From: Fragum whitleyi
Lineage: Eukaryota > Mollusca > Bivalvia > Cardiida > Cardiidae
Assembly: GCA_948146395.1 (NCBI GenBank)
Contig: OX411544.1
Location: 56,969,642 to 57,033,641, forward strand
Direction of reading: 5' to 3'
Length of the DNA stretch: 64,000 nt
The notes under the pieces are model-generated. The model had not been told where the DNA came from, did no database searches, and was given only the letters and a program-made list of their open reading frames with translations. Positions 26,701 through 41,700 of the stretch are shown here, piece after piece; within the stretch, counting starts at the first letter, position 1; each line of letters starts with the position of its first letter. Made by a program: the position numbers and the translations under genes.

Positions 26701-29700
26701 AATTAAGCAGGAAATGACTAGTCAGGTTGAACAGATACTTATCTGAATAATTTGGCTAAACTGGTGTGATGTGCTTGACATTAATACTGCTCATAGTTGT
26801 GTTGATCCTCTAATTACGTATCATCAATAGAAACCCTTCCCTATTGTGCAAAATCTTAAACAGGTTCAAATTGGAAGAGATTAAAGGCAACAATGAAGAA
26901 AGGTGCAGTTTTAAATAACACCATTCCATGTGGTAAAAATATTTGTGGAAAGAATTAAGCATGATACAGTATTTTTCTTCAAGTACAGAATGATAGAATG
27001 TAAATATGGGAAAAGGAATGGCACATGAAAATGGATGATCTATTAGAAAAAAGGAAAGGCAAATGATTATGGTTAATTTATAAGAAACAAGAGGACCAAG
27101 ATGGTCCTAGGTCGCTCACCTGAGTCTCTATGACCCCTTGGACATCACATTAATTAGATACGTAGATGACAAAAAGAAGATAATTGCCTTAGATCAATAC
27201 CATGGAACGTTTTCAGCAAAGAGCAAGACAGATATGCCTTTTTGCTCTTTGATTCTATGTAAAAAGGGATGCACCCGGGTGGACCCCAAAAGTGTCCCCA
27301 GGGTCTTGATATGAACAAACTTGGAAGAGGTCCATAAGATGATGCTACATATTAAATATGAAAGCTGTCTGCCTTCTGGTTTCAGAGAAGAAGATTTTAG
27401 AAGGTTTTCTCATTTTCACCCATCGTGCTCAGATGAGCTGAAAGGGATGTGCCCGGGTGGAGCCCAAATATGATCCAAGGGTCTTGATATGATCAAACTT
27501 GGTAGGGGCCCACAAGATGATGCTACATACCAAAAATGAAAGCAGTGTGCTCTCTGGTTTCGATTAAAGAAGATTTTAAAAGATTTTCACTCCTTGATTC
27601 TATGTAAAAAGGGTTGCGCCCAGGTGGAGCCAGAATATAATCCTAGGGTCTTGGTATGAACAAACCTGGTAGAGGTCCACTAGATGATGCTTCATACCAA
27701 ATATGAAAGCTGTCTGCCTTCTTGTTTCAAAGAAGAAGATTTATGAAGATTTTCATATTTTTACCCTTCATGCTCATAAGAGATAAAGGGATGCACCCTA
27801 GCAAAGCCCAAATATGACCCAAGGGTCTTGATACGAACAGAGGCCTACGAGGTCATGCTACATACCAAATATTTAAGCTGTCTGCCATCTGGTTACAGAG
27901 AAGAAGATTTTTAAAGATTTTCGCTCTTTGATTCTATGTAAAAAGGGATGCACGCCGGCACTGCACAAATATGACCCCAGGGTCTTGACATGAACAAACT
28001 TGGTAGAGGTCCACTAGATGATGCCACATACAAAATATGAAAGCTGTCTATCTTCTGGTTTCAGAGAAGAAGATTTTTGAAGATTTTCATTTTTTTACCC
28101 TTCGTGCTCATTAGAGATAAAGGGATGCACCCGTGCAAAGCCCAAATATGACCCAAGGGTCTTGTTATGAACAAACTTGGTAGAGGCCCACTAGGTGATG
28201 CTACACACCAAATATTTAAGCTGTCTGCCATCTGGTTACAGAGAAGAAGATTTTTAAAGATTTTCGCTCTTTGATTCTATGTAAAAAGGGATGCACCCGG
28301 GCAAAGCCCAAATATGACCCCAGGGTCTTGATATGAACAAACTTGGTAGAGGTCCACTAGATGATGCTACATACCAAATATGAAAGCTGTCTGCCTTCTG
28401 GTTTCAGAGAAGAAGATTTTTAAAGATTTTCATATTTTCACCCTTTTTGTTAAGGGTAAAGGGAAAGTTAAGGGTGGATTTCATTTATTTGAACAACTTT
28501 GGTAGAGCTTGACCCAAGGAACATCCCTGCCAAGTTTCATTAAGATTGGCCCACTGGTTTAGGAGGAGAAGATGTTTAAAGAAATTGTGGACAACGCACG
28601 ACTGACGACTGACGACGGACGACGGACATTCTACAATCCCAATAGCTCACCTTGAGCACTTCGTGCTCAGGTGAGCTAAAAAGGAATGGCACGTTTTGAT
28701 GCTTGATCCATTTGAAAAAGCAAAAGTCATCAATAAAAAAGTTTCCATTCATAATATTTTCTTTTTATTAGTCCCCCACCGGTTACCGGATGGGGGACTA
28801 TAGGTTTGCTCGATTCCGTCTGTCCGTCACGCTTTTGTCCGGGCTATATCTTCTAAACCATATGTGCTAGCAACTTCAAACTTGGTACACTTATAGATCT
28901 CATTGAGGAGAAGTGTCATGTTCAAGAACCGTTACTCTGCCACGCCCACTTTTTGAGTTATTGCCCTTTGTTGTTTTTACCTTTACATTCTTGTCCGGAT
29001 CATATCTCCTAAACTATGTGTGCTAGCAACTTCAAACTTGGTACACTTATAGATCTCATTGAGGAGAAGTGGCATGTTTAAGAACCGTTACTCTGCCACG
29101 CCAACTTTTTGAGTAATTGCCCTTTGTTGTTTTTACCCTTACATTCTTGTCGGGATCATATCTCCTTAAGTATAAGTGCTAGCAACTTCAAACTTTGTAC
29201 ACTTATAGATCTCATTGAGGAGAAGTGTCATGTTCAAGAACCTTTACTCTGCCACGCCCACTTTTTCAGTTATTGCCCTTTGTTGTTTTTACCCTTACAT
29301 TCTTGTCCGGAACATATCTCCTAAACTATGTGTGCTAGCAACTTCAAACTTTGTACACTTATAGATATCATTGAGGCAAAGTGTCATGTTCAAGATCCAT
29401 AACTCTGTCACGCCCACTTTTTGAGTTATTGCCCTTTGGGTTTTTTACCCATACATTCTTGTCCGGATCAGCCGCCACCATAGCGCAGTTGGTTAGGCAT
29501 AAGACTTCCAATCTGGAAGTCGTGGGTTCGATCCCCGGTGGCGGCAAATATCCTTTCCGACGTTTGTCTTTCACCAATGGGTAGATAATCGTAAACCTAT
29601 GTGAAATAGCAGTCGGAGGCTAGGAAAGGATGTAATGGTAGTACTGGCGTGAGAATTACCAGGAATCCATTGTTAGGTGCTCCGGCCGCCGCGATATAAC

Positions 29701-32700
29701 TGAAATAATGTTGAAAGCGGCGTAAAACCCCATTCAATCAATCAATCTTGTCCGGATCATATCTCCTAAAATATAAGTGCTAGCAACTTCAAACTTTGTA
29801 CACTTATAGATCTCATTTAGGAGAAGTGTCATGTTCAAGAACCGTTACTCTGCCACGCCCACTTTTTGAGTTATTGCCCTTTGTTGTTTTTACCCTTACA
29901 TTCTTGTCGGGATCATATCTCCTAATCTATAAGTTCTAGCAGCTTCAAACTTTGTACACTTATAGATCTCATTGAGGCAAAGTGTCATGTTCAAGATCCA
30001 TAACTCTGCCACGCCCACTTTTTGAGTTATTGCCCTTTGTTTTTTTTACCCTTACATTCTTGTCCGGATCATATCTTCTAAAATATAAGTTCTAGCAACT
30101 TATAACTTTGTACACTGATAGATCTCATTGAGGAGAAGTGTCATGTTCAAGAAACGTTACTCTGCATCGCCCACTTTTTGAGTTATTGCCCTTTGTTGTT
30201 TTTACCCTTACATTCTTGTCGGGATCATATCTCCTAAAATATAAGTGCTAGCAACTTCAAACTTTGTACACTGATAGATCTTATTGAGGACAAGTGTCAT
30301 GTTTAAGAACTGTTATTCTGCCACGCCCACTTTTTGAGTTATTGCCCTTTGTTGTTTTTACCCTTACATTTTTGTAAGGATCATATCTCTTAAACCATAA
30401 GTGCTAGCAACTTCAAACTTTGTACACTGATAGATCTTATCGAGGACAAGTGTCATGTTTAAGAACTGTTATTCTGCCACGCCAACTTTTTGAGTTATTG
30501 CCCTTTGTTGTTTTTAGTCTTACATTCTTGTCCGGATCATATTTCCTAAACTATAAGTGCTAGCAACTTTAAACTTTTACAGTTATAGATCTAGTAAGTA
30601 GGAGATATATTATTAGAGAGGATTTTTTGTTATCCGGTGGGGGACTCCTGTATTGCATCACAATACGACATGCACTTGTTTTTACAGTTCTGCAGAATTA
30701 CATCTTTACTGATCTACGAAACAGAACAGATTTAGTGTTTGCTTGGTTATATCAAGAATATGCCAAATGTATGAACTTTAATTCTGTGGCGGTGGACGGG
30801 AGACAAAATATGACAAGTTATGATGAGTGTCTTACACGCTTACTGAACGGAATAATGGAGTTTAAGGATCACTTTAGAGAGTCGTAAGTAGTTATTCATA
30901 TCATTGATAGATGATAAAATTAATTCAGGCTCAATCCGACTTTTTGATAGCTTCCAGGAAAAAGACTTTGGAAAAAAGTAAAATATTTCAAAAATTTCAA
31001 CAACTAAAATACAGTAAAAACTTGTGTTAAGTCACTACTTAGGGGACAACCAAATAGCAGTTGATTATGGGAATGTTTGCTTAATAGATAATTTCATGAT
31101 GATTAAGACTTCTCATTTTGATAGCATTTATAGATTGTAGCAAAATTTTTACTGAATCCTATGCTATTCTAACCCATGAGAATCGTCCTCAGATGATTCT
31201 AAAGGGTTCCAACATCATAAGATTCATTTGGAAATAATTTTTGGTTGAAGAATGTCTATTTTTTCAAAGATTTTTATTAAAGTAAATGGACTTTTGAACT
31301 TGGTCGCTTAATACAAGTGGTCGCTTAATTTAGGTGGCCGCTCAAGTACGTCGACCCTTTTTTGTCTAGAAGATATCTCAAAAAGTATGCAAGCTAAAAT
31401 CATGAAACTTCACAGGTGGATAGATCTTCTGTGGGTGAAGTGCAGTGCACAAGAATCATAACTCATCATATTTTTTAAGTTATTGCCCTTTGTTAATTTA
31501 CAAAGAATAGGCCATTGACTTGCTCTCATTGGGGGCATAAATGATTTACAAACATATCTTGTTAAATGATGAAACTGTAGCTCTGATGCTGTAGTGGGTA
31601 GTTACAATGTTATTGTTGTTTATTTGAGATTTGCCTTCTGTTGTATGTATCCAACATTGCTGAGATGGCAATTCAAATTGCTTTACAAACAAAAGAATGA
31701 TTTGCTATCTCAGACAAAGTTGCATGTCATAGACAGTAGGCATGATATATGATTGGTCAATTTCCCAGACACATAGTTATCCTCAATTGTAATATTTCTT
31801 TTTGTTCTGTTTCAGGTTATTTCACAAAATACTCCTAGAAGCTCCGGTTATAACAGATAATGCACTGTTTATATTGAGAGGTTTTTGCATGGACGAGGTA
31901 TGTAAGGGCTAACTCAAAAAAAGTCATTTCAGTATTGTAATCCCCAAGTTTAGAAATCCAGACAGATTTTTATGTGTTCAGAAAATATCAGGGTGAAGAA
32001 AATCAAGCAAATGCTTCAGAATTATTGATTTCTTAAGAAGTATAATCATATGTGACCCTCAATGCAAAAAGGACCATCTGGGTAGTGCGTTAAAGTGGCC
32101 ACCTTTGTCAGGCTGCGCAGACTGACTAGGGTAAAAACTTTTCGCTTTTTGCTAATTCCCGGAATCTAGAATGTTCAATCTACCTATCTGTGAAAGAATT
32201 TTAGAAATTGGATGGCCTGTCCTAGAAACAATCTCTTTTTCAAATATTTAATTTACAGAATTCCCAGTTGGTCCTTTTTCAAGTGACAGCTCAATATAAT
32301 AAATGATCCATTATACAGGAAAACCCCCGTAAATTGCAACAAAATTGACAGCAGACTTAAACTTCATTTCTTAGAAAATGCAAAATTAATTATCCATAAA
32401 ACAAGAAAGGATATATCATTTCCAAAAAGAATAAGAGCCTTTGTACCTGTTTATGCAATCATTTTCCCAAAACCCTGATTTTTCATGCACTGAAGGCAAC
32501 TCTAAGGGAAAATACTAAGGGAAAAAAATAGCAATTGCTTGTTTCAAGCAATTCTTTTCTTTTTTCTCAATGTTTTCTACAATATTTTGCAGTCTTAATT
32601 CAATTTCAACACACATTGAATTTAAGATTGAAATTAGTCAAAAATTTTTGGAGGCAACAATTTTAAACTGTTGAAGGTGCACCTATCCAACAATTTGTAG

Positions 32701-35700
32701 ACTAAAATATTTTCTCTCTCTAATTCAAAACTTTTTATCCATTTTGTGTCTAAGGAATATGAACAGTTATATAATGTACTTTGTTTCAGAAAGAAGTCTC
32801 TTTTCTGACAGAATGTCTGCAGTGACAATGGTCTTCTTGAAGAAATTTATTCACTTCGATGATTTTGCCTCCAAATAGAACAATTCAAGCTGTGAATTTT
32901 TTTTTTATTGCAATTACTACTAATTTATTTAAATTTTCTAGGAGCGATGTCAGGCTGGCCTGAAGACCCTGAAAACCTTGATTATGTCTCGACCAAATCA
33001 CCGTCTAAGGTTTCTTGATGTGCTGTTGGAGTTTACGTCCAGTGATAAAGAAAAGGTCAGTTCCTTTAATGCTTTTTGACTGATTATCCAGAAATAGTGG
33101 TAGATAATCATTCAATAAACTCACTGCCTAACCAGTAAAATTATCAAAAACTTATACCTCTTTTTTGTTCATTTTGCCCAGGTTGTTATCTAACCCTAGC
33201 CCAAAAAGTGACATTTTCATGAACATTGCATAGCAATCATGTACAAGATGAGGCGCTTAAAGAAAATCTGTCAGAAAATTTCCACATTTTGTCTCATGTA
33301 TGCATTAAAGAAATATAATAATTATTTTTCGAGTAAGATCTATTTCGTGAACAACAAAAGTTACATTTTCACTTGTGGGTCCGCCACTCGTGTAAATGTA
33401 GCAAATAATATTGAATTATCTTTATCTTGGCTATTTTCATATAAAAGGTCAATGATGTATTGCAAAAGTTTTGCACCCTTGATTTTGGCATCATACATGT
33501 ATGTTGATGACTCAGCGCAAAACAGTTGTAACTACTTATAAACATTTAGGTAGTAACAACTGTTTCCTGCTGAGCCATCAGTGTGAGATTAATTCCCATA
33601 TTGGTCATATTTCTGTCCTTTGTGATGGTATTTTTGCATGAGTGAATAGTTTTCAACAAAAAATGATTGTACAATGTATATCATTTCTATTTTCAGTTAA
33701 GAGAGCAAGCCATTACATTTACCAAAGAATTATATGAAACAAGGCAGGTCCATCATGCAATTGAGGTAAACAAACTATCTACATGTAGTCTTTAAAATCT
33801 TAAAGTTTTTGCTGTACTCTAAATATCCTTAACCTTGATGCAATAGAGACTTTTGAAAGCTGTATTTTTTGTGAATAGTACTTTTTCAACTATTAATGTT
33901 GTTAAGTCTGTTTTAAATGAGCGAGACATAGTTTTCACAATGAATGCATCAACAAGATTTGACTCTGCATTTGGATTGGGCTAAACTTTTGTCACCTATT
34001 TAAGGATTAAAAAATGGTTTCTGTTTTGTGTGTTTTGAAAAGAAAAAAAAGAACTTAAAAAACACTCTTCTAATACAGTAGTATTATCTGTTTCAGTATT
34101 ATGCTGTCCAAATGTTGAAATACTTGTTGTTACCAAAACCTTCTCCAGAATTGTATGCTAAATTGAGGGGCAGACAAGGTATGTTATGTAGGACTTTTAA
34201 GCTGATGACAAACTCTCAAGTGTTTAAGATATGTTACCACTTTATGTTTTAATTGATGCAAGTTTTGGGCTTTTGAGATACAAAAATAAGTAGCCAGAAC
34301 CCTCAAAACTATCTGATGTGAGTACCATCGACTCTCTTGGGATCAACTTCTGAAAGGAATTGAAGACTGCTTTAAACAGTCTTCAATTCTTTCCTGAAGG
34401 TGAGTACCAAATATTGATATTCTTCCACCAAGTTTCTTACCTTTAATCAAGGAATAGCTCTAAATTCACACAGTGCAAGATTATAGCCTAAATGAAATAG
34501 TCTTTATCCTAAGTGGGGATTCTCAAAATCTTGGAAAGGACCCCTAATGTCCCAATTACTGAGTCCTTTGGACCCCATTTTGTAGATGTCATACTAAAAC
34601 CCTGCCCCCTCAATATTACTTCAGTTATACTGTTGAAATCTGTGTAAAGATTTACCAAAATTCTAAGTTTTGTACTGGTGGCTAGGAAAAGATATAATGG
34701 TAGCACTAGTGCGAGAAATACTAGGACCCCATTGTTAGGTGCTCCAGCTTCTGCAATATGACTAAAAAATAGTTGAATTGGGTGATGAGAATTCGCATTC
34801 AGACACAAAAATCTATGAGAATTCTCATTCAGACACAAAAGTCTGTGCAGAGTATTGACTGATTATCCTATAAGTTGTCACAGTCTGGTCAGAGTTTAGT
34901 TAAGCACTCTGTAAAAAACAATTTTATGACAGCAGCACTCATCTGCTCAGACAATTTATCTCCACCAATGGGGCAATAGAATTATAGACTTATGTGAAAT
35001 AACAGCTGGAGGCTAGGAAAAGATGTAATGGTAGTTCTGGTGAGAAATACCAGGAATCGATTGTTAGGTGCTCGAGCCGACATGATATAACTGAGAGATT
35101 GTTGAAAGTTGGATAAAAACCCCATTTTAACAAAGTGTAAATAGCAATCCAATTATATCAAGTCATCTAATCAATGATTGTAATGTTTATCTTACTATCG
35201 GGTTATTAAAACTGTTCAATGTCTTAGATTTATGTATGTGAGAAATCGTTTAGGAAGCTCATATGATAATTTCAAAATCTTTGAGCCACACTTTAGGGTA
35301 TTCCTGCATCAGCAGAGGGTAAAAACAAAGATCAGCCTGCACACATGTGCAGTCTGATCTTAGTATATACCACCTTATCTTCCTTTTGAAACCAGATAAC
35401 TCTGGAAATATTTTCATAACAAAAACTGACTCACAATTAATGTGTCCATCACTTTTAGAACTGGGGTCGTATTCACCAAATTATTCTAAAATTTAGAATT
35501 TAGTCAAGGCTAAATTGCCAAGTCTTGACTTTCCTAAGAATGAACTAAAGTGTGTATTCACCAACGCAATTTAGAATAGACTTAATTTAGAACGGCTTGT
35601 ACAGTACTTAAGCGGCCACAGACTTGCGATGGTTCCCCAATTTTGACGAGGCGCAAATACTTTAAGTAACCATTAAGTTTCCTTTCCTTCACTCTTAATT

Positions 35701-38700
35701 TCCCTCCTTGTTTACAAATGACATATTCATGTAATTTTTCAGTCGAAATAAATTGCCATATCTAAAAATTCAATAGATCATCTATCTTGTTGTGTCAGAA
35801 AGGAAAATTAATGGGAAATTCTTTCTATATTGACATTTTATTTGCCACTACTTTGATATTAAACCATGTTTTCCATCCGAAGCGAGGCGGACAGTCGCCA
35901 TTTTTTCACATTTAGGATGGTAGGTATTAGACTTGGAAAACGACTTTATTCTTAAGAATTTAGTCCATTCCGTAATTTAGAATTGGTTGGTGAATACGTA
36001 CTAAATTCTAAATTCTTTATTCTTGGGATTTAGTGTGCTAAATTGATGCAAAAAGTGTTGGTGAATACGGCCCCTGATTTTAATGCAACTTTACCAAGGT
36101 TTTTAGTCCCCTACCGGTGTTCACACCGGAGGGGACTATAGGTTTGCCCTCTGTCTGTCCGTCCGTCCATCTGTCCGGCCGTCCGTCCGTCTGTCCGTCC
36201 GTCTGTCCGCTCAAATCTGGATCCCGCGATAACTTAATAACTAAGCAAGTGTTTTTGATGAAAGTTGGTATATGACTAGATGGCAATGTGTAGATTATGC
36301 ACATCATTTTATTTTTGTTTTTCGACTTAAATTGAGGTTGCTATGGTTACAGAAATAGTGAAAATATGGCCAAAAATGGGATCCTGCGATAAGATAATAA
36401 CTAAGCAAGCTAGTTTGATGAGACTTGGTATATGACTATATGGCAGTGTGTAGATTATGCACATCATTTTATTTTTGTTTTTAGACTAAAATTGTTGTTG
36501 CTATGGTTACGGAAATAGTGAAAATATGGCAAAAAATATTGGATCCTGCGATAAGTTAATAAGTAAGCAAGCTAATTTGATGAGACTTGGTATATGACTA
36601 GATGGCAATGTGTAGATTATGCACATCATTTTATCTTTGTTCTTTGACAAAAAGTGCGGTTGCTATGGTAACGGAAATAGTGAAAATATGGCAAAAAATG
36701 GATCCTGCAATAACTTAATAACTAAGCAAGCTAACTTGATGAAACCTGTTTTAAAATGTAAAAAAAATTATAAGCCATGTTAGTCAGGGTGGTGATGCAG
36801 CAGTATTAATCACCTCCAGTGAAAGTTCTCATTTCTTACCAACAAGACTGAAGAAAAACATCTTGGATCAGACAAGGTAACTGTTATTGATACTATTTCT
36901 TGCATCTGTCTATTGCTTGCATGAATTGTATAGTGGGCACAGCAGAGACAACAACTCATGTAAGTCTTGTTTAACCCTTTCCAAAACAAGACCTGGTTTT
37001 GACGTCCCTGATAGAATTGGCGTGGGAAAACATTGAGACAAACGAAGCCGGTAGGGGACTTTATGTGTTGCATACAACACCAGATACTTGTTATTCTTGT
37101 TTCATTTTAGAAGCCCCAGAGAGCTGGGAAGATGATGCCATCAAGATGTCTCTATATCTGTACCTTGGATTGCTACCCTGTAATCACAAACTGATTCATG
37201 AGTAAGATTATTATTTCATTTATGTACTTTCCATTTCATAGGCAAATAGTTAATAAGTTAATAGTTTGATTAATTGTGTCACTTGCTTAGCTCCCAATGA
37301 TATGAATGAGTTTTAAAGAAAAAGGATTCTGTGTTTCTAACTTCAATACTAAAGACCTTTCATAGAAATGTTTATATTTACTATTACAGATGGTTTTGGT
37401 ATAGAAAAGCGATTAAGATGAAATATTTTTTAGGCCCCAACATCATATCAATTGGATTAGTCAAACTATACTCCCATAGTATGCCTGCTCATTTGTCTGT
37501 ATTTCTGTCTGCAGAACATAACAAAAAAACTTAACATAGGCAAGTCCTTCTGACCTATGCAAGATACAATGCCCTTGTTTGATATGATGATCAATCTAAT
37601 TGTTACACGGCTGCAGATACCAAGGTTAAGGTCATCTGTCAAGATCATCTGTCAAAGTATTGAAATATTTGCTGTTTGGATATTTGTGTTTCACAAATAC
37701 ATCTTGTATATCTTAATTTTTAGAGTTATTAAGTTGTTCTATCAAATCAATGCCTTTTATCCTCAATCTAAGACAAAGCAACTTAAAAACCCTGCCCTAT
37801 ATTTTTAAAATGTTCTGATAGTTCTTGAATAAGTGGACTTAAACATGTTACAACTCGAAGATTATTAAAAACTACATAAACCATGTTTAAAAAAAAAACA
37901 ACTTCATTTCAGACTGGCCACTGTTTATACATCTACAGATATAAATGATATCAAAAGAACAATTCTTCGGATGATTGAACCACCAGTGAGTAATCTCCCT
38001 GTGTAAAATTTAGATAAATTTTCAATAAATTACACTTACATTACTGTCAAGCTTGACCAACATGCTAACAAGCCTTTGTTTCATGTTGCTGAAGATTATA
38101 TAAACATAGTCAAAAAGGAGACATTGTTAGTAATCACAATGTTAACAAGCTATTTTGTCTGTTTTGAAAATATTCTAACTCATTTGAGTTAACACAATCA
38201 GTGAAATATTTGCAGATCTTGTAATGGGTTGATTTGGTTTGAATGAGGTTAAACACTGCTTTCAACAATTTTTTAGTTATATCACAAGGGCTAGAGTACC
38301 TAACAATGGTTTTCTAGTATTTCTCATACTGGTAGTTCCATTACATCCTTTCCTAGCATGAAGTTGCTATCCAATATAGGTCTACGATTATCATCCAATT
38401 GGTGGAAGACATATAGTCGGAAGGGATGAGTACTGCCATCTGGAATCGAACTCATAGTGGGTTGAATGAGCATTCAATTTATTCCACGAAAGATAGTATG
38501 CTTTAGGATTATAATGTAAAACTTAATCTAAAAGACAAGTAAAAGCTTTGTGTCCAATTAAAAAGAGAAAAGTATCAATAATGCATATTGTAATATTTTT
38601 TTCCATTTCCAGATTACAGCTATGGGAAAAGACTCTCCAGAAATTTTGTCTTTTGTTGAGAACTGTCCTAAAGGAGCTGAAACACTTATTACAAGAATTA

Positions 38701-41700
38701 TACATTTATTAACAGACAAAGGTAAGACTTGGTAAATTGTTAGCTTAATTTTCGAAAATGGTCCTAACGTAAAGTGCCCTAAAGTCGTCATATTTAGCTT
38801 TTCAAACATTATTTGTACCTAAAGTCGTCAAATAACTGTTTCCCTGCTTAGTTTATATTAAAATGGAACCATTCATGTACATTTCTCTATATAAATATTT
38901 ATTCTAATATTCAAAACACGAAAGATATTGGTTAAGAAAGAAGGCGGGGGTCATGCTGACGACTTTTGGACATAGTAAACCTAAAGTCGTCACGACAAGG
39001 TTCCTATAGTCGTCAATGGGTCCAAAAGTCGTCACAGACTCTTAAGCCTGTAAAAAAGCCCAATATATAATTAATGAATACTGTAAAACGTGCTTTATTT
39101 TATTTTCTATGCAATAATGCAACGTCGCTCCGAAACCAAGGGTTACAATATGATGTTGGGAAATTAGATACTGCAGAAATATATACCAATCTCCTAAATG
39201 TAACTTATGTGTTAGCATCTTTAGGCTTAAAAGTGTGAAATGGTAATATTGTTGCGAGAAATACTTGAAACTCATTGATAGGTGCTCCAGCCACCGCGAT
39301 GTGGCTAAATGAGTTATCAAAGCGTCGGTAATCCCAACCTAGAGAATTTCCTACAGTTTTGTTAAAATACTATGGAAACGAATTAAATTGATACAAAAAG
39401 TATTTATATCAAAAAAAATCCAACCATATTATATAAATTCTAAAGAGTTGTAATTAGTAATTTTTTTATTTATTGATCACGTAAAATCATTTTTAGCTCG
39501 GCTGTTTTCGGAGAAAACCCGAGGTATTGCTATAGCCTCCGTGTCGTTGTCTTCGTCGTTGTCGTCGTCGTCGTCGTCGTCGTGCGAAAACTTTGACATT
39601 TTGTTATATCTCTGGTTCTACTGAAGGCATTCACTCAAAACTTGGCACACATGTTCACCATCAAAAGAGCAACCTATACTATCAAGGGGGATAACTCTAG
39701 ATGCATTTTGTGCAAATTATGCCCCTTTTTCGACTTAGATTTTTTCCCACTATCCAGCACTCGACAGCCTAGCGTAGGCACCCGTAGGCGGTGCTCTTGT
39801 TTAAAGAGTAAAATTGCACAATATATGAGGATTTACATCAAACCTCAATAATGTTCTTCATAGACGCATTTACAAAGGACATTATCGCACATACTAGTAT
39901 ATACTCTTCAAAAAAAGTTCTTTGACATTTGATCTATATGCATATTATAATTTCGACAAAAATATCTATAAGTATCAGCAAAGTCAATCAATGAAGGTGA
40001 AGTCAATGCATCTTCACACTGTATTAAAACAAAATTACTTTTTTGATCAAAGATTTGTAACAGAGACGTTGATTAAGGACGTTACGTCGCACGTGTCTTA
40101 TAGTGGAAAACTTGGCCTCTCTTATCTGGTTCCGCACTTTCTCACCAGAGATCCAACTTACACTGGAGACCTAAGTGTTCCTTGACGTAGCTGTTAGATT
40201 GAAAAATCCAAAATATCGTTATGTCATTCGACGTCCTGGACGAACGTTGTAATCCAGCGCCAGACTGATCTGGTTCTATACATAACGTTGTGAGGCATGT
40301 TATAGCGTTGCCAGAGGTACAGGATAGTCTTTCCGGAAACAACAAAGTCATTTGCAACGGCTTGTTTTATAGATCCTGCGTTGTGGCGACCAAAAACTCT
40401 ATGGCATTGTTCCTCCGTTCGCTTGACATGTTTTCATTACAGGCGTGTGACAAGACGTTCAATTTCAAAAGCAATCAAGCAATGGCATTTCATCCACAAC
40501 ACAATGGAGAGCTATCAAGACTTTTCAGTTAATCTGGAACTGCACGTGCTGAATGAGAATTCAGATTTTACGTTATTTGACGTTGACGTCTCTCTCGAGA
40601 AACGTGGTCGGGTAATTTATCGCAATTACATGTGATATTCTTACATCCTAATAACTGTTCACACATCAATCAAAATTTATCGAAGGTTTTTACATGAACT
40701 CATAAAAATCGTATGTTAAATCAGTGTCAAAGAACTTTTTTTTGAAGAGTATATATAAAAATGATTTAATCCAAATTTATTTCAATTCGACTGCACTGTG
40801 ACGAGCGCCTTTCGAGGGTCGCTCTCGAACATTTAATCCTGGTGTTTCAATATCCCGTAGAGAGAGGCAGATGAATTGAATGGGGCTTGCTATTTTATAT
40901 ATAAGGGGATTGTCCATAAAACAAACCCAAGCGACGGTAGCGCTGGAACTGCGGGCCTTTATCGTGTCAAGGGCCGAGCGCCTTTATCACTAGGCCGTGG
41001 TCTAGTGGTTAGGACGGTGGAGTCCGTGGTCTAGTGGTTAGGACGGTGGCTTTGGGATCGAAAGGTCCCGGGATCGAATCCTGGCCAGATCACGGGAATT
41101 TTTCTGAGCAAAAAATTAACTCCACGTTGCTCCTCTCCACCCAGGTGTATAAATGGGTACCTGTGAGAATGTAAGTCTATGTGCTGTGGCTGCCGATGAG
41201 CGCCGTTTGTTAACAGCCGACTTGCAATTCGATGATCGGGGGTTAAAGTGTGAAGTCGGTTGAATATGCAATGCATAGAAACAGACTATAAACCTAACTT
41301 TAACTTTAACTTTAGGCCACCGAGAAATTGATTCTAGTGCGTGTTTTTCTGTTTTTGTTTGTATTTTTAACGTCGTTGCCGTAGCATGTATCCATATAAG
41401 CGACGGTTAGTTATTGCCGGAAATAATGTGAGAATACATTATGAAACTACTACTTAGAACTGTCAAGGTTCTTTTACTTGATCGATGTAAAGCACACACA
41501 GGACCTTGGCTTAACAGCTCATCTGAAAGACAATTAAAGTGTGCTAGTGTGCTTGCTCGGGAATAGAATACTTGATATCGGACTTCATGTCGTTACTTTT
41601 AAAGTCAGGTGCTCTTAAATTGAATTGAGCTGACTAATTGATCCTAGAAATCGAGGAGTTGATGTATGTCCTAAACTCGTCATCTTGGACCTAAAGTCGT

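Noticed and set aside
27088..28677. CRISPR-like regular repeats in the tandem arrays
   Set aside because: Units of 150-175 bp are contiguous, not short repeats with unique spacers, there are no cas genes, and the setting is an intron of an animal gene.
29471..29545. A functional tRNA gene
   Set aside because: The cloverleaf ends pair well and A and B boxes are present, but the anticodon loop does not have the usual U before the anticodon, and the SINE body, tail and 13-bp target duplication follow directly.
39902..40751. A working Tc1/mariner transposase gene
   Set aside because: The element is only 850 bp, inner frames are below 90 residues and I could not find the catalytic acidic residues in a continuous frame.
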